Origin: an uncultured Candidatus Altimarinota bacterium
GTDB lineage: Bacteria > Patescibacteriota > Gracilibacteria > CAIRYL01
Direction: 5' to 3'
Length of the DNA: 7,565 nucleotides
NCBI GenBank assembly: GCA_947311645.1
Contig: CAMZKZ010000006.1
Span: 1 to 7,565 of the forward strand
The position numbers and the translations under genes were made by a program. This document shows, piece by piece, positions 1 through 6,909 of this stretch. Numbering within the stretch: the stretch's first letter is position 1; each line of letters opens with the position of its first letter. The notes below the pieces were generated by a model. It was given only the letters and a program-made list of their open reading frames with translations, did no database searches and was not told the origin of the DNA.

Positions 1-169
1 AAGTACTGGGGAAAATGAAAATATTTACCTTTCAAAAACGAAAATCTCAATCTCAATATTTTTCTAGAAAAAAGAAAGGAAAATAGAGAGGAGAAGTAAT
101 AGAAAGAGTAGAAAGAGTAATGAGAGAGAAAACTTGAAAAAAGAGGGGATAGAGAAGAAATAAAAATAA
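1..169. other. Purine-rich flank downstream of the flippase gene; no confident gene
   Basis: No confident gene lies here. From about 65 to 160 the plus strand is almost entirely A and G, with roughly a dozen pyrimidines and a single C. Transcript reading through from the minus-strand flippase gene would therefore be pyrimidine-rich. The tract holds a 9-bp unit, GAAAGAGTA, twice in tandem at 102-119. A 14-bp perfect palindrome (TTTTTCTAGAAAAA) sits at 59-72, but it has almost no loop and no following T-run in a useful orientation, so I do not call it a terminator. Two plus-strand frames are open from the left edge, ending with TAG at 65-67 and at 84-86. Either could be the tail of a convergent gene, but with so few codons I cannot choose. 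Confidence 0.4.
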
Positions 170-1750
170 TTACTTTTTGAAAAATGTAATTATTTTTTTA
201 TTGAAAAAATTTGTTATGTATAATATTCCACCAAATATGAGAAGAGAGCTACATATAAAAAAGAGAACGGTATAATATTTCCCGAAAGAAAAGAGAATAA
301 TATCTTTAAGAAAGAATATAAAGAGCGCCATGCTTGTTCCTGCAAGTATTATTTTAAGAAGATACGAATATTGAACTGGAAAATATTGTGTTTTTTGCAG
401 ATGAAAAAACAGAAGAAATGATAGAATTATTTCTGTTATAAGGGTGGAGATAGCAGATCCTTTTAGTCCAAGGAGTGGGATAAAATATAAATTTATACAA
501 AGCCCAATACCAACAATAATGATATTTGAGTACAGAACTTTTTTTTGTTTATTGAGAGCAATGAGTGCAAATGATGAAAATATATTTATATATGCAAAAA
601 ATAATGCACATGCAAGAAAGAAAAATGCGGTATCTGATCCACTTTGCGTTGCCGTTTGAAGGAGGTGTTCCGATGCAAGCATTCCAGAAAGTGGAGTGGC
701 GAGCAATACTCCACCAATAGTTATGGGTAGAGCCATTAGAATCATAAATAGGAGTGAATAAGAGAGAGTGTTTTGTTTCGTGTTGGTATTTTCTTTTGTT
801 TGAAGTGTTTTGGTAAGATGTGGGAGTAATGAATTCATGAAGAATATTGGGAAATAGAGTAGTACTTCCATCATTCTGAGTGCAACTAAATATTTTGCAG
901 ATTCAATATCTCCACAAAACTCAGCAGTGCAGACCGCTTCACCTCCTTGTTCAGGATTCTGTTCAGATCGTGGTAATAACCACCCTAGCAATAAAAATCC
1001 CATTCGAAAGTAGAATGTTGTAAGAAACATAGATATTCCAAATGGGAGAGCTGAGAGAAATAATTTTTTTAATTCACTTCGTTCTGTAGTGGTAAAACTT
1101 TTTTTTGTAAGGTGGAGGGGAATTTCTTTTTCAGAAAAATAATAGGTAATTCCCATAATTATAAAACTTCCAAGTAATCCAAGAAATAAAATCCAAAAAA
1201 ATGGTGCATTTCCTCCTGTATGAACATTATTTATAATAGGGTAAAAGTATTGAGTGATAGCAACTACACCAAGGAATGTAAAAATTTTTCCAGTAATGAG
1301 TGCATACGCATAATTTTGCATTTTTAATGCATATTGCAATACAACAGATACCGTCCCACTCATGAGAATAAAAAATGTTCCTATTCCTGCAATAATAATT
1401 CCGAGCGGAATATTAGTCGCAAAATATGCTGGTATACAAAATGCAATTCCAATTGCAAAAGCTATAGATATGAGTGTGATAATAATACGAAGAATGCTTC
1501 CACGAGCATAGAGTTGAGACGAATTTACATTTGGTTTCGAGATTTCTCGTAATACAAGTGTATAAATCCCCATATCTGCAATTGCACCAAAAAGTGCTAA
1601 ATATTCATATATAGTTCCGTAATCACCAAATTCACTGGTTGAAAAGTACCGTGAAAGTATATTTACCGTTGCAAGTGCTATGATAGCGGTGATGAGTTTT
1701 CCCGCAATTTGAACAACGGTATTGGTAAGAATTTTTTTAGCAGTAGACAT
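170..1750 (-). CDS. Polysaccharide/lipid-linked oligosaccharide flippase (Wzx-like, MVF/MATE superfamily)
   Basis: This 526-residue integral membrane protein has about 12 to 14 hydrophobic segments spread over its whole length. The N-terminus (residues 1-70) has the flippase pattern: a short basic start, TM1, then a loop with S39-E40-F41-G42 and a second helix reaching R68-E69. That resembles the polysaccharide biosynthesis protein family, whose members move undecaprenyl-linked sugars across the cytoplasmic membrane. The length is slightly above the usual 420-500. Part of the excess is a polar insert at about residues 260-283 carrying C274 and C279, just before the helix that family members usually start with a GxYsxA-type motif. 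The ATG start lies 18 bp after the preceding gene's stop, with no Shine-Dalgarno, so expression probably comes from the rny promoter. The family call is firm. The substrate (capsule, O-antigen-like glycan or teichoic acid) cannot be read from the sequence, and no glycosyltransferase is in the window. Confidence 0.85.
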   Translation of the reverse strand: MSTAKKILTNTVVQIAGKLITAIIALATVNILSRYFSTSEFGDYGTIYEYLALFGAIADMGIYTLVLREISKPNVNSSQLYARGSILRIIITLISIAFAIGIAFCIPAYFATNIPLGIIIAGIGTFFILMSGTVSVVLQYALKMQNYAYALITGKIFTFLGVVAITQYFYPIINNVHTGGNAPFFWILFLGLLGSFIIMGITYYFSEKEIPLHLTKKSFTTTERSELKKLFLSALPFGISMFLTTFYFRMGFLLLGWLLPRSEQNPEQGGEAVCTAEFCGDIESAKYLVALRMMEVLLYFPIFFMNSLLPHLTKTLQTKENTNTKQNTLSYSLLFMILMALPITIGGVLLATPLSGMLASEHLLQTATQSGSDTAFFFLACALFFAYINIFSSFALIALNKQKKVLYSNIIIVGIGLCINLYFIPLLGLKGSAISTLITEIILSFLLFFHLQKTQYFPVQYSYLLKIILAGTSMALFIFFLKDIILFSFGKYYTVLFFICSSLLIFGGILYITNFFNKKIITFFKK

Positions 1751-1768
1751 GTTTATTTTTTATTGAGC

Positions 1769-2695
1769 TTATTTTAACTTATTTAAGATTGTTATCAATT
1801 CTTTACCGATCTTAAAATATTCCCGAGCTAACTCCTGTTTTGAATAGCCTTTGTTCTTGTAATAAGAAAAAAATCTTAGTGTGAGTTCGTAGTTATGTCT
1901 CTTAATCTTCTTAAGTATTGTGAGGTCTTCTTTTAATGTACTGATTTCTTCAGTAAGTTTGAGTACTTCCTTTAGTAATAAATCAGGATGTGTGGCAATT
2001 GTACTTTCTTTTGTAGAAATTTGCTGTGATATTTCTTTGATAGTGTTGTATTGTAGTGTATTAAGCTTACTTGTGAGAATCGTAAGTCTATTCCATTCTG
2101 CTGTAGAGTCTTCTGCGAATGATGCAACATCAGAAAGAAACTCATTAATTTTTATGAGAGGGGTTGAGTTTATGTCGAATTCTTTTAGTACTGGAATTGT
2201 TTCTACAGAAATATCTCCAGAAATATTGCTATATAGTTTTTCAAATACTGCATGAGAGAGTTCATTTACTTTCAAGTATGCTTCCGGTTCTTCACCAGGA
2301 TGTTTGATAGAAACTCCAATTACAGAATCTGTACTCTTGGGTATGTTTACTGTTCCAGCTCCCCATCGTGCATTTGTATAATATATAAATTTTTGCTTAA
2401 ATGGTGGAAAGTTTCCGTATAGTGCTCGTAGATCAGGGTATTTAGCAGGTGTAATTTGTTCTATGATTATCTTTGATACTTTAGGGAGTCCTTCTTTTTG
2501 GCTCTCTTTTTTTTTCATGAAATCTTCAAGCACCATACAAGTAGATATTTCTTCTTTTGTTATTCCTAAATCGAAATAGGGTTTCTTTCGTTTGTTTAGT
2601 TCCTCTTCCTCTTTCTTTCGCGCTACTTCTGTAAGTTTTCGTCTTTTATCTATTTCTTTTTGTTCTTCTGGTGACCAATGTGCATCTATACCCAT
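1769..2695 (-). CDS. Unrecognised 308-residue cytoplasmic protein with a zincin-like NExxH motif
   Basis: I do not recognise this protein. It has no signal peptide or membrane segment. Residues 8-40 are highly charged (runs of E, K and R) and probably helical or coiled. A middle part (about 72-200) looks globular, with the conserved-looking pieces Y106-T-N-A-R-W-G-A-G and N144-E-L-S-H148. About 35 residues on comes N184-E-F-L-S-D189. That spacing and pattern recall gluzincin metalloproteases (HExxH plus a downstream Glu/Asp helix), but the first His is Asn, so an active protease is not supported. Residues 205-265 look like a coiled coil rich in L, I, K and E, and the C-terminus is basic. The gene starts 15 bp after the rny stop and ends 18 bp before the flippase, so it is probably co-transcribed with both. 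That it is a real gene is likely from its length, composition and snug fit; its function is unknown. Confidence 0.75.
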   Translation of the reverse strand: MGIDAHWSPEEQKEIDKRRKLTEVARKKEEEELNKRKKPYFDLGITKEEISTCMVLEDFMKKKESQKEGLPKVSKIIIEQITPAKYPDLRALYGNFPPFKQKFIYYTNARWGAGTVNIPKSTDSVIGVSIKHPGEEPEAYLKVNELSHAVFEKLYSNISGDISVETIPVLKEFDINSTPLIKINEFLSDVASFAEDSTAEWNRLTILTSKLNTLQYNTIKEISQQISTKESTIATHPDLLLKEVLKLTEEISTLKEDLTILKKIKRHNYELTLRFFSYYKNKGYSKQELAREYFKIGKELITILNKLK

Positions 2696-2710
2696 ATTAT
2701 GATTGTAAAA

Positions 2711-4273
2711 TTACTTCGCTGTACTGGTGTATCTATTTTCTCGAATAAGAACAACTTTTACTTCTCCTGGATATTGCATATCTTTTTCGATTCGTCGTGA
2801 AATATTTTGAGAGAGTTGTTGTGCTTTTAAGTCATTTACTTGTTTTGGGTCTACAAATACCCACATTTCTCGTCCGGCAGACATTGCAAAACATTTATTT
2901 ACTCCTTTGTATGAAGTTGCAATTCCTTCGAGTTCTATCATCCTTTTAATAAATTTTTCTGATGTTTCTCTTCGTGCTCCTGGTCGAGATGCAGAGATAG
3001 CATCGGCAGCTTGTACAATATATGCTTCTGGTGATTGCAGTTGTACATCTTCGTGATGTGCTTCTATTGCATGAACAAGTTTTTCAGGTAACCCAAATTT
3101 ACGCGCAATTTCTCCAGAAAGTAAGGCATGTTTTCCACCAATTTCATGAGAAAGAGTTTTCCCTAAATCGTGTAAAAGGGCAGCTTTTTTTGCTAATTCA
3201 CTATCGGCTCCAATCATTATTGCAATTTGTTCGGCAATAAACGCACATTCAATAGAGTGTCGTAATACATTTTGTCCGTATGAAGTTCGAAAATGCAGTC
3301 GTCCAAGAACTTTTGCAATTTCTGGTGGGATTCCAGTAACTCCAGTTTCAAAAATAGCATCTTCTCCTAATTTTTGAATCATTAAGTCTACTTCTTTTGT
3401 TTTTTGTTGAAGTATTTCTTCTATTCGCGATGGTGTAATTCGTCCATCAACTAATAATTCTGTTAAGACTTTTGATGCGATAAATCGACGAAGCGGGTCA
3501 AATGATGAAAGTGTTACGATATTTGGAGTATCATCAATAATAACTCCCACTCCAAGAGTCCGTTCTAAGGCATTTATATTTCGTCCTTCTCGTCCAATAA
3601 TTCGCCCTTTCATATCATCATTTGCCAGTGAAACTTCTGTAATAGTAGATTCTACTGTAACATCAGATGCTAACCTTTGAATGCTGTGTACAATAATATT
3701 TTTTGCTTCTTCTTCAAGAGTTGCATTCAGTTTTTCTTTCATTCTGTACATTTTGTTGACCAAATCTTGTTCTGATTGGGTTTCAATTTTTTGGAATAGT
3801 TGTTCTTTTGCTTCTGTTTCAGAAAGTTTAGCAATAGATTCAAGTTTTATAACTTCTTCTTCTATAATCTTTTTTAGTTCTTCTTTTTCTGCAGAAATTT
3901 CATCTCGCAATGCATCTACTCGCGACCGCTGAGCTTCAATATCACTTACTTTTGAGTCGATAGATTTTTCTCTTTCTTCGAGTCGGGCAAGTTCTTTTTC
4001 CAGTGTTCGTTCTTTTTTATCAATTGTATTTTTGGCTGATACAATTAATTGTTCTGCTTTTCGTTCTGCTTCTCGTTCTTTTTTATCTGCTTCTTTTTCA
4101 ATCTTCAGTAATTGTTTTTCTGCAATTGCAATTTTTCGTTCTTGTTCGAGCATTACATTAGACAGTTCCAGGTTTTTTTCTTTAATTGCTTGTTTTCTAT
4201 TATAGTAAATTCCAATAAAAACCCCAATGGAAAGGGTTGAAAGGAGTGCTATCAAAAAGAGTATATTTTGCAT
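2711..4273 (-). CDS. rny: Ribonuclease Y, membrane-anchored KH-HD endoribonuclease
   Basis: RNase Y is a 5'-end-sensitive endonuclease that starts mRNA turnover at the inner face of the membrane. All expected parts are present in order in 520 residues, the usual family length. They are an N-terminal membrane anchor (about 3-24), a long charged coiled coil (about 28-190) and a KH RNA-binding domain with GRIIGREGRN at 223-232. The HD phosphohydrolase domain follows, with H339, the H368-D369 pair, H406-H407 and D424 as probable metal ligands. The C-terminal domain ends in a VKVVLIRE-type segment. The ATG start places the anchor exactly at the N-terminus. No Shine-Dalgarno precedes it; the upstream bases are A-rich with three tandem ACTT units. 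It heads a probable three-gene unit. The divisome-independent housekeeping role is known for the family; the link to the next two genes is not. Confidence 0.97.
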   Translation of the reverse strand: MQNILFLIALLSTLSIGVFIGIYYNRKQAIKEKNLELSNVMLEQERKIAIAEKQLLKIEKEADKKEREAERKAEQLIVSAKNTIDKKERTLEKELARLEEREKSIDSKVSDIEAQRSRVDALRDEISAEKEELKKIIEEEVIKLESIAKLSETEAKEQLFQKIETQSEQDLVNKMYRMKEKLNATLEEEAKNIIVHSIQRLASDVTVESTITEVSLANDDMKGRIIGREGRNINALERTLGVGVIIDDTPNIVTLSSFDPLRRFIASKVLTELLVDGRITPSRIEEILQQKTKEVDLMIQKLGEDAIFETGVTGIPPEIAKVLGRLHFRTSYGQNVLRHSIECAFIAEQIAIMIGADSELAKKAALLHDLGKTLSHEIGGKHALLSGEIARKFGLPEKLVHAIEAHHEDVQLQSPEAYIVQAADAISASRPGARRETSEKFIKRMIELEGIATSYKGVNKCFAMSAGREMWVFVDPKQVNDLKAQQLSQNISRRIEKDMQYPGEVKVVLIRENRYTSTAK

Positions 4274-4278
4274 GTTTT

Positions 4279-4344
4279 TTAAGTAAGTAAGTATTTTAAG
4301 GTGTACAAAAAAATAGGATTGTACATCGAGGAGAATGGTATCAT
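4279..4344 (-). CDS. Possible 21-codon leader peptide upstream of rny (speculative)
   Basis: A short open frame begins with ATG at 4344 and stops with TAA ending at 4279, only 5 nt before the rny ATG. The predicted peptide is hydrophobic and aromatic, with several Leu, Tyr and Phe. Its ATG sits 14 bp after a TATACT box, so it would be the first start codon on a transcript from that box. This could be a leader peptide or uORF modulating rny. In AT-rich intergenic DNA a frame of this size often arises by chance, and no Shine-Dalgarno supports it. Confidence 0.15.
   Translation of the reverse strand: MIPFSSMYNPIFLYTLKYLLT
4284..4307. repeat. TGTACA-containing inverted repeat upstream of rny
   Basis: The gap between znuB and rny contains two copies of TGTACA. 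Extended by one base they form a perfect 7-bp inverted repeat (TGTACAA / TTGTACA) around a 10-nt spacer, on the plus strand at roughly 4302-4325. In RNA it would make a 7-bp hairpin with a U-rich loop. No T-run follows directly, so it is not a standard terminator. It could be a regulator binding site or an mRNA 5' structure of rny. The feature span given here should be read as approximate. Confidence 0.3.
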
Positions 4345-4357
4345 TTTTTTTACTATA

Positions 4358-4363
4358 AGTATA
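4358..4363 (-). promoter_or_regulatory. Candidate -10 box for the rny unit
   Basis: TATACT on the minus strand matches five of six bases of the sigma70 -10 consensus and lies in the only sizeable gap between the zinc operon and rny. Initiation here would give a 5' leader of about 75-80 nt. No good -35 hexamer is seen 16-18 bp upstream, where the end of znuB lies. The same hexamer also occurs by chance inside coding sequence in this window, so the call rests mostly on position. Confidence 0.35.
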
Positions 4364-4379
4364 ATATTAGATGAAAATA

Positions 4380-5195
4380 TTATGTGTTTATTTTGTTGTT
4401 GAAGAGTGTTTTGAGGATATTCCCGATGATAAAAAATCCAATTAAGGTGAGAACAATAGCACTACTACTTGGAATATCTGCATAAAATGAAATCATAATT
4501 CCAGTACACACTCCACTGGTATTCAGAAATATACTCAGAAAAACAGATGAGAGAAATTGTTTTGCAAAAATCTGTGCAGTGAGTACCGGTATAACAAGCA
4601 GTGCACCAATTAATAAGGCACCAATTGTTTTTAATGAAATGGCTACAACAAGACCAAGAAGAATAAAAAATATCCATTCTATTATCCATGCGTTTTGAGA
4701 CTGACTGCGTGTATATTCTTTATTGAAAAAAATACCAATAAGTCGTTTCCAAAAGAATAAAAGAAAAGATATACCAGCTATGCATATTCCAGTAAAAATA
4801 TAAATTTCTTCTGTTGTAGTGGTGAGTATAGATCCGAATAAAAATGTTTCTAATGAAAGGGGGTTATCTTTTGCAAGGTGAGAAAAAAGAAGAGCAAGTG
4901 CAACTCCACCAGTTAAAAGCATCATTGAAATCGCTTCTGGCGGAGTTTTTTTTCTTCGTGTAAGAAAAAATAAAATACTACTCGAAAGTATAGATATACT
5001 CATTGCTGTATAATATGGAGAAATCTGAAAAAAAATCCCCATACCAACTCCTGCTAAGCTCGAATGTGCAAGCATATCCGAAATCATAGATTGACGACTT
5101 GCAACTAAAAAATTCCCTAAAAAAGAGGTAAGTATAGCGCTTAATCCTCCAATAATAAATGCACGAATCATGAAATCGTATGTAAAAATTTCCAT
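4380..5195 (-). CDS. znuB: Zinc ABC transporter, membrane permease (ABC-3 family)
   Basis: This 271-residue permease forms the membrane channel for zinc delivered by ZnuA, probably as a homodimer on two ZnuC ATPases. It is hydrophobic throughout, with about eight membrane segments. ABC-3 family signatures are visible: SDMLAHSSLAGVG (39-51), the PEA segment at 86-88 on a likely cytoplasmic loop, LFGSIL (119-124), and G192-A-L-L-I-G-A-L-L-V-I-P203 running on to T206-A207. I chose the ATG at 5195-5193. The open frame extends 27 codons further up, but that stretch lies inside znuC, reads like shadow sequence and would add a non-family tail. The chosen start shares one base with the znuC stop (TAATG), the usual sign of translational coupling. 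Manganese or iron homologues exist in this family, but the neighbours argue for zinc. No terminator hairpin follows the stop. Confidence 0.93.
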   Translation of the reverse strand: MEIFTYDFMIRAFIIGGLSAILTSFLGNFLVASRQSMISDMLAHSSLAGVGMGIFFQISPYYTAMSISILSSSILFFLTRRKKTPPEAISMMLLTGGVALALLFSHLAKDNPLSLETFLFGSILTTTTEEIYIFTGICIAGISFLLFFWKRLIGIFFNKEYTRSQSQNAWIIEWIFFILLGLVVAISLKTIGALLIGALLVIPVLTAQIFAKQFLSSVFLSIFLNTSGVCTGIMISFYADIPSSSAIVLTLIGFFIIGNILKTLFNNKINT

Positions 5196-5902
5196 TATGC
5201 TTTTTTGGTAAGAGAATGATGGTGGTGAATAGGGGTTATACTTTCTGTGTTTTGAGAAAATTCCATGGGGTGGCATCCATTATGCATTGTTTTATTTATG
5301 CAAAAAATTTTATTACATTTTGAAATCACACTTTCTATTTCATGCGATACAAAAATAATGGTTGTAGAGTATTGCGTATTGAGATCTGCAAGAAGTTCAT
5401 AAATCTGTATTTTTGTCGCAAAATCTACTCCGCTTAATGGTTCGTCGAATAATAAAACATCTGGAGTGTTAAACAATGAACGAGCGATAATTACGCGTTG
5501 TTTTTGCCCTCCAGATAAATCTTGAAAATTTCTTTTACCAAATTCTTTGTCGAGGCCAACCATTTGTAAAACTTCTGTGCATCGTTTTTTTTCATGCTTT
5601 GTTTTCCATAAAAAGAGCGAAGTCGATGCCATTCCAATAACTTCTTCAACAGATATAGAAAAATTGGTATGTAAAAAATAATCCTGTGGTACATATCCAA
5701 ATGATATATTTTTTTTTCGAATAACTACTCCTGTTGTGGGAGGTATATTTCCTAAAATTATTTGTAAGAGTGTTGATTTTCCTGCTCCATTTGGTCCAAT
5801 GAGTCCTATATATTCACCTTTTTGAACAGATAAGGAAATGTTAGAAAGAACGGTTGTGTTCCCAAATTGCATACCGATGTTTTCGAGAGTAATTATTGAC
5901 AC
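5195..5902 (-). CDS. znuC: Zinc ABC transporter, ATP-binding protein
   Basis: The 235-residue ATPase powers zinc import through ZnuB at the cytoplasmic face. Every ABC motif is intact: Walker A GPNGAGKST (36-44), Q-loop Q73, signature LSGGQ (129-133), Walker B VLLFDE (149-154), D-loop near 157-160 and H-loop H187. The tail ends with a four-His cluster (226-229), which is common in ZnuC/AdcC-type ATPases and may bind or sense zinc. The start is GTG at 5902-5900. It overlaps the last 10 bp of znuA, and translation from it gives the normal ABC N-terminus; the next Met (residue 11) would cut into the first strand. There is no Shine-Dalgarno, so ribosomes probably reinitiate after znuA. The gene ends one base into znuB. 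The family is certain; zinc specificity is inferred from the operon. Confidence 0.95.
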   Translation of the reverse strand: MSIITLENIGMQFGNTTVLSNISLSVQKGEYIGLIGPNGAGKSTLLQIILGNIPPTTGVVIRKKNISFGYVPQDYFLHTNFSISVEEVIGMASTSLFLWKTKHEKKRCTEVLQMVGLDKEFGKRNFQDLSGGQKQRVIIARSLFNTPDVLLFDEPLSGVDFATKIQIYELLADLNTQYSTTIIFVSHEIESVISKCNKIFCINKTMHNGCHPMEFSQNTESITPIHHHHSLTKKA

Positions 5903-6873
5903 TGAAATGCTGTTGAAAGAGATTGTAGGTTGTTTTTTGCCGTTGAAAAGTAATCACCTGTATTGGGTTTTGTTCCCATTGGGTTTATAGAAAGCATTTG
6001 TATGCCAGATTCTTTTGAAAGAAGTGTAGCATATTTTTTTACCATATTTTCTTCTGTTAATATATGGGTTATTGCTTGAGTTTTTGCAATATTTTGTAAT
6101 TCAGCAATGAGTTTTGCCGAAGGGGTGTCGCTTGGAGACATTCCTGCAATGGGAAAAAGTTCAAAGTTGTATCGTTTTTCTAGGTATCCAAAGGCATCAT
6201 GGGAAATGAATGCTTTTTTTTGTACACAATTTTTTAATTGTGATTGGTATTGTGCATCAAGATTTTTGAGTTTTTCTGTAAGAATTGTGAGGTTTTGTCT
6301 GTATATTTGAGAATTTTGAGGTTTTTTTTCTATGAGGATTTGTGCAATATTTTCAGCTATTTTTTGGGCTACTATAGGGTCTATCCATATATGTGGATCA
6401 AATCCTTCAGTTTGATGTTCGTCATGGTTATCATGTTCGTTTTTGTTGAGCGATAAGCCACGAGAAGCCTCTAATACCGTAACTCCGTCTGCTTGTAATG
6501 TTGGAATACTATCTGTTGTCCATGTTTCCAATCCAATACCTTGGTAGATAACGATATCAGCGTGAGAAAGTTTGACTCTATCGTGTGGAGAAATGGTATA
6601 AGAATGAGGACTTTTTCCTCCAGAAAGGTTTATAACATCTGCTGTATTTCCTGCAATTTCTTGTGCAAAAAAAGCAAGTGGGTAAAAACTTGTAACAACG
6701 GATAGTTTATTTTCGCTTGGTGGAGCTGAAGAAAGTTCTGATGAGGTTTCTTTTATATTTTGACATCCTGAAAGCACTACACAAGAAAAGAGAAGAAGAG
6801 AAAGTGCTGGCTTACGAGAAAATAGAGAAAAGTGAGAAAAGCGAGAAAAAAAAGAAGAAAAAAAGTGTTTCAT
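5893..6873 (-). CDS. znuA: Zinc ABC transporter, substrate-binding lipoprotein
   Basis: ZnuA captures zinc outside the membrane and hands it to ZnuB. The 326 residues begin with a lipoprotein signal: a Phe/Ser-rich stretch, hydrophobic core 23-35 and lipobox L34-S-G-C37, with C37 as the lipid-modified residue. The mature protein is a cluster A-I (SBP_bac_9) receptor. Its likely metal ligands are H90 (in SPHSY), H161 (in DPHIWIDP), H225 (in SHDAFGY) and D307 (in GDYF). Three His ligands favour zinc over manganese. A His/acidic loop at 145-156 (three His) precedes H161, as in other ZnuA proteins. C216 and C325 could form the disulfide known in several homologues. I prefer ATG at 6873; an in-frame TTG two codons up lies in the likely -10 to +1 spacer. 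The n-region is built from a 9-bp tandem repeat. The stop overlaps znuC. Confidence 0.95.
   Translation of the reverse strand: MKHFFSSFFSRFSHFSLFSRKPALSLLLFSCVVLSGCQNIKETSSELSSAPPSENKLSVVTSFYPLAFFAQEIAGNTADVINLSGGKSPHSYTISPHDRVKLSHADIVIYQGIGLETWTTDSIPTLQADGVTVLEASRGLSLNKNEHDNHDEHQTEGFDPHIWIDPIVAQKIAENIAQILIEKKPQNSQIYRQNLTILTEKLKNLDAQYQSQLKNCVQKKAFISHDAFGYLEKRYNFELFPIAGMSPSDTPSAKLIAELQNIAKTQAITHILTEENMVKKYATLLSKESGIQMLSINPMGTKPNTGDYFSTAKNNLQSLSTAFQCQ
6814..6849 (-). repeat. 9-bp tandem repeat (x4) inside the znuA signal-peptide region
   Basis: On the coding (minus) strand the units are TTTTCTCGC, TTTTCTCAC, TTTTCTCTA and TTTTCTCGT, so seven bases are fixed in all four copies. The 9-bp period is three codons, giving F-S-R, F-S-H, F-S-L, F-S-R at residues 9-20. 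The reading frame is therefore kept whatever the copy number. The repeat lengthens the part of the signal peptide before the hydrophobic core. Confidence 0.8.
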
Positions 6874-6890
6874 AAACAAGTATAATGAAA
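6868..6890. promoter_or_regulatory. Inverted repeat over the znuA -10 box and start codon (candidate operator)
   Basis: The arms TTTCAT (6868-6873) and ATGAAA (6885-6890) are perfect inverted copies separated by 11 bp. Between them lie the TATACT box and the base expected as transcription start. A protein bound here would block the znuA promoter directly, as expected of Zur. It is not a recognisable match to a published Zur box, and one arm is also the coding start, so chance is possible. Confidence 0.3.
6879..6884 (-). promoter_or_regulatory. Candidate -10 box for znuA (leaderless arrangement)
   Basis: TATACT on the minus strand ends 5 nt before the znuA ATG, so transcription would begin at or next to the A of the start codon. 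The -35 region about 16-17 bp upstream is only T-rich (ATTTTT-like) and weak. The box lies in the 36-bp gap after zur, so znuABC could be expressed from here as well as from the zur promoter. Confidence 0.45.
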
Positions 6891-6909
6891 GAGTGAATAG
6901 AAAAATGGA

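Noticed and set aside
59..72. TTTTTCTAGAAAAA palindrome as a terminator of the flippase unit
   Set aside because: The stem is all A/T with at most a 4-nt loop, so it would be very weak, and no T-run follows on the minus strand.
1..86. Tail of a convergent plus-strand gene
   Set aside because: Two different frames are open from the edge and both are too short to show any family resemblance.
1920..2255. 111-codon plus-strand open frame opposite the unknown gene
   Set aside because: It is Ser/Val-rich shadow sequence with no motifs, while the minus-strand frame is longer and fits the gene spacing.
3022..3932. Plus-strand open frames opposite rny
   Set aside because: They are antisense to conserved KH, HD and coiled-coil coding sequence and show no family features.
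5196..5276. 27-codon N-terminal extension of znuB
   Set aside because: It lies wholly inside znuC, adds a Pro/Tyr-rich tail unlike the family, and the TAATG junction gives a natural coupled start.
6874..6879. TTG start for znuA two codons upstream
   Set aside because: It falls at the edge of the TATACT box, so it would probably not be transcribed from that promoter, and the ATG yields a normal lipoprotein signal.
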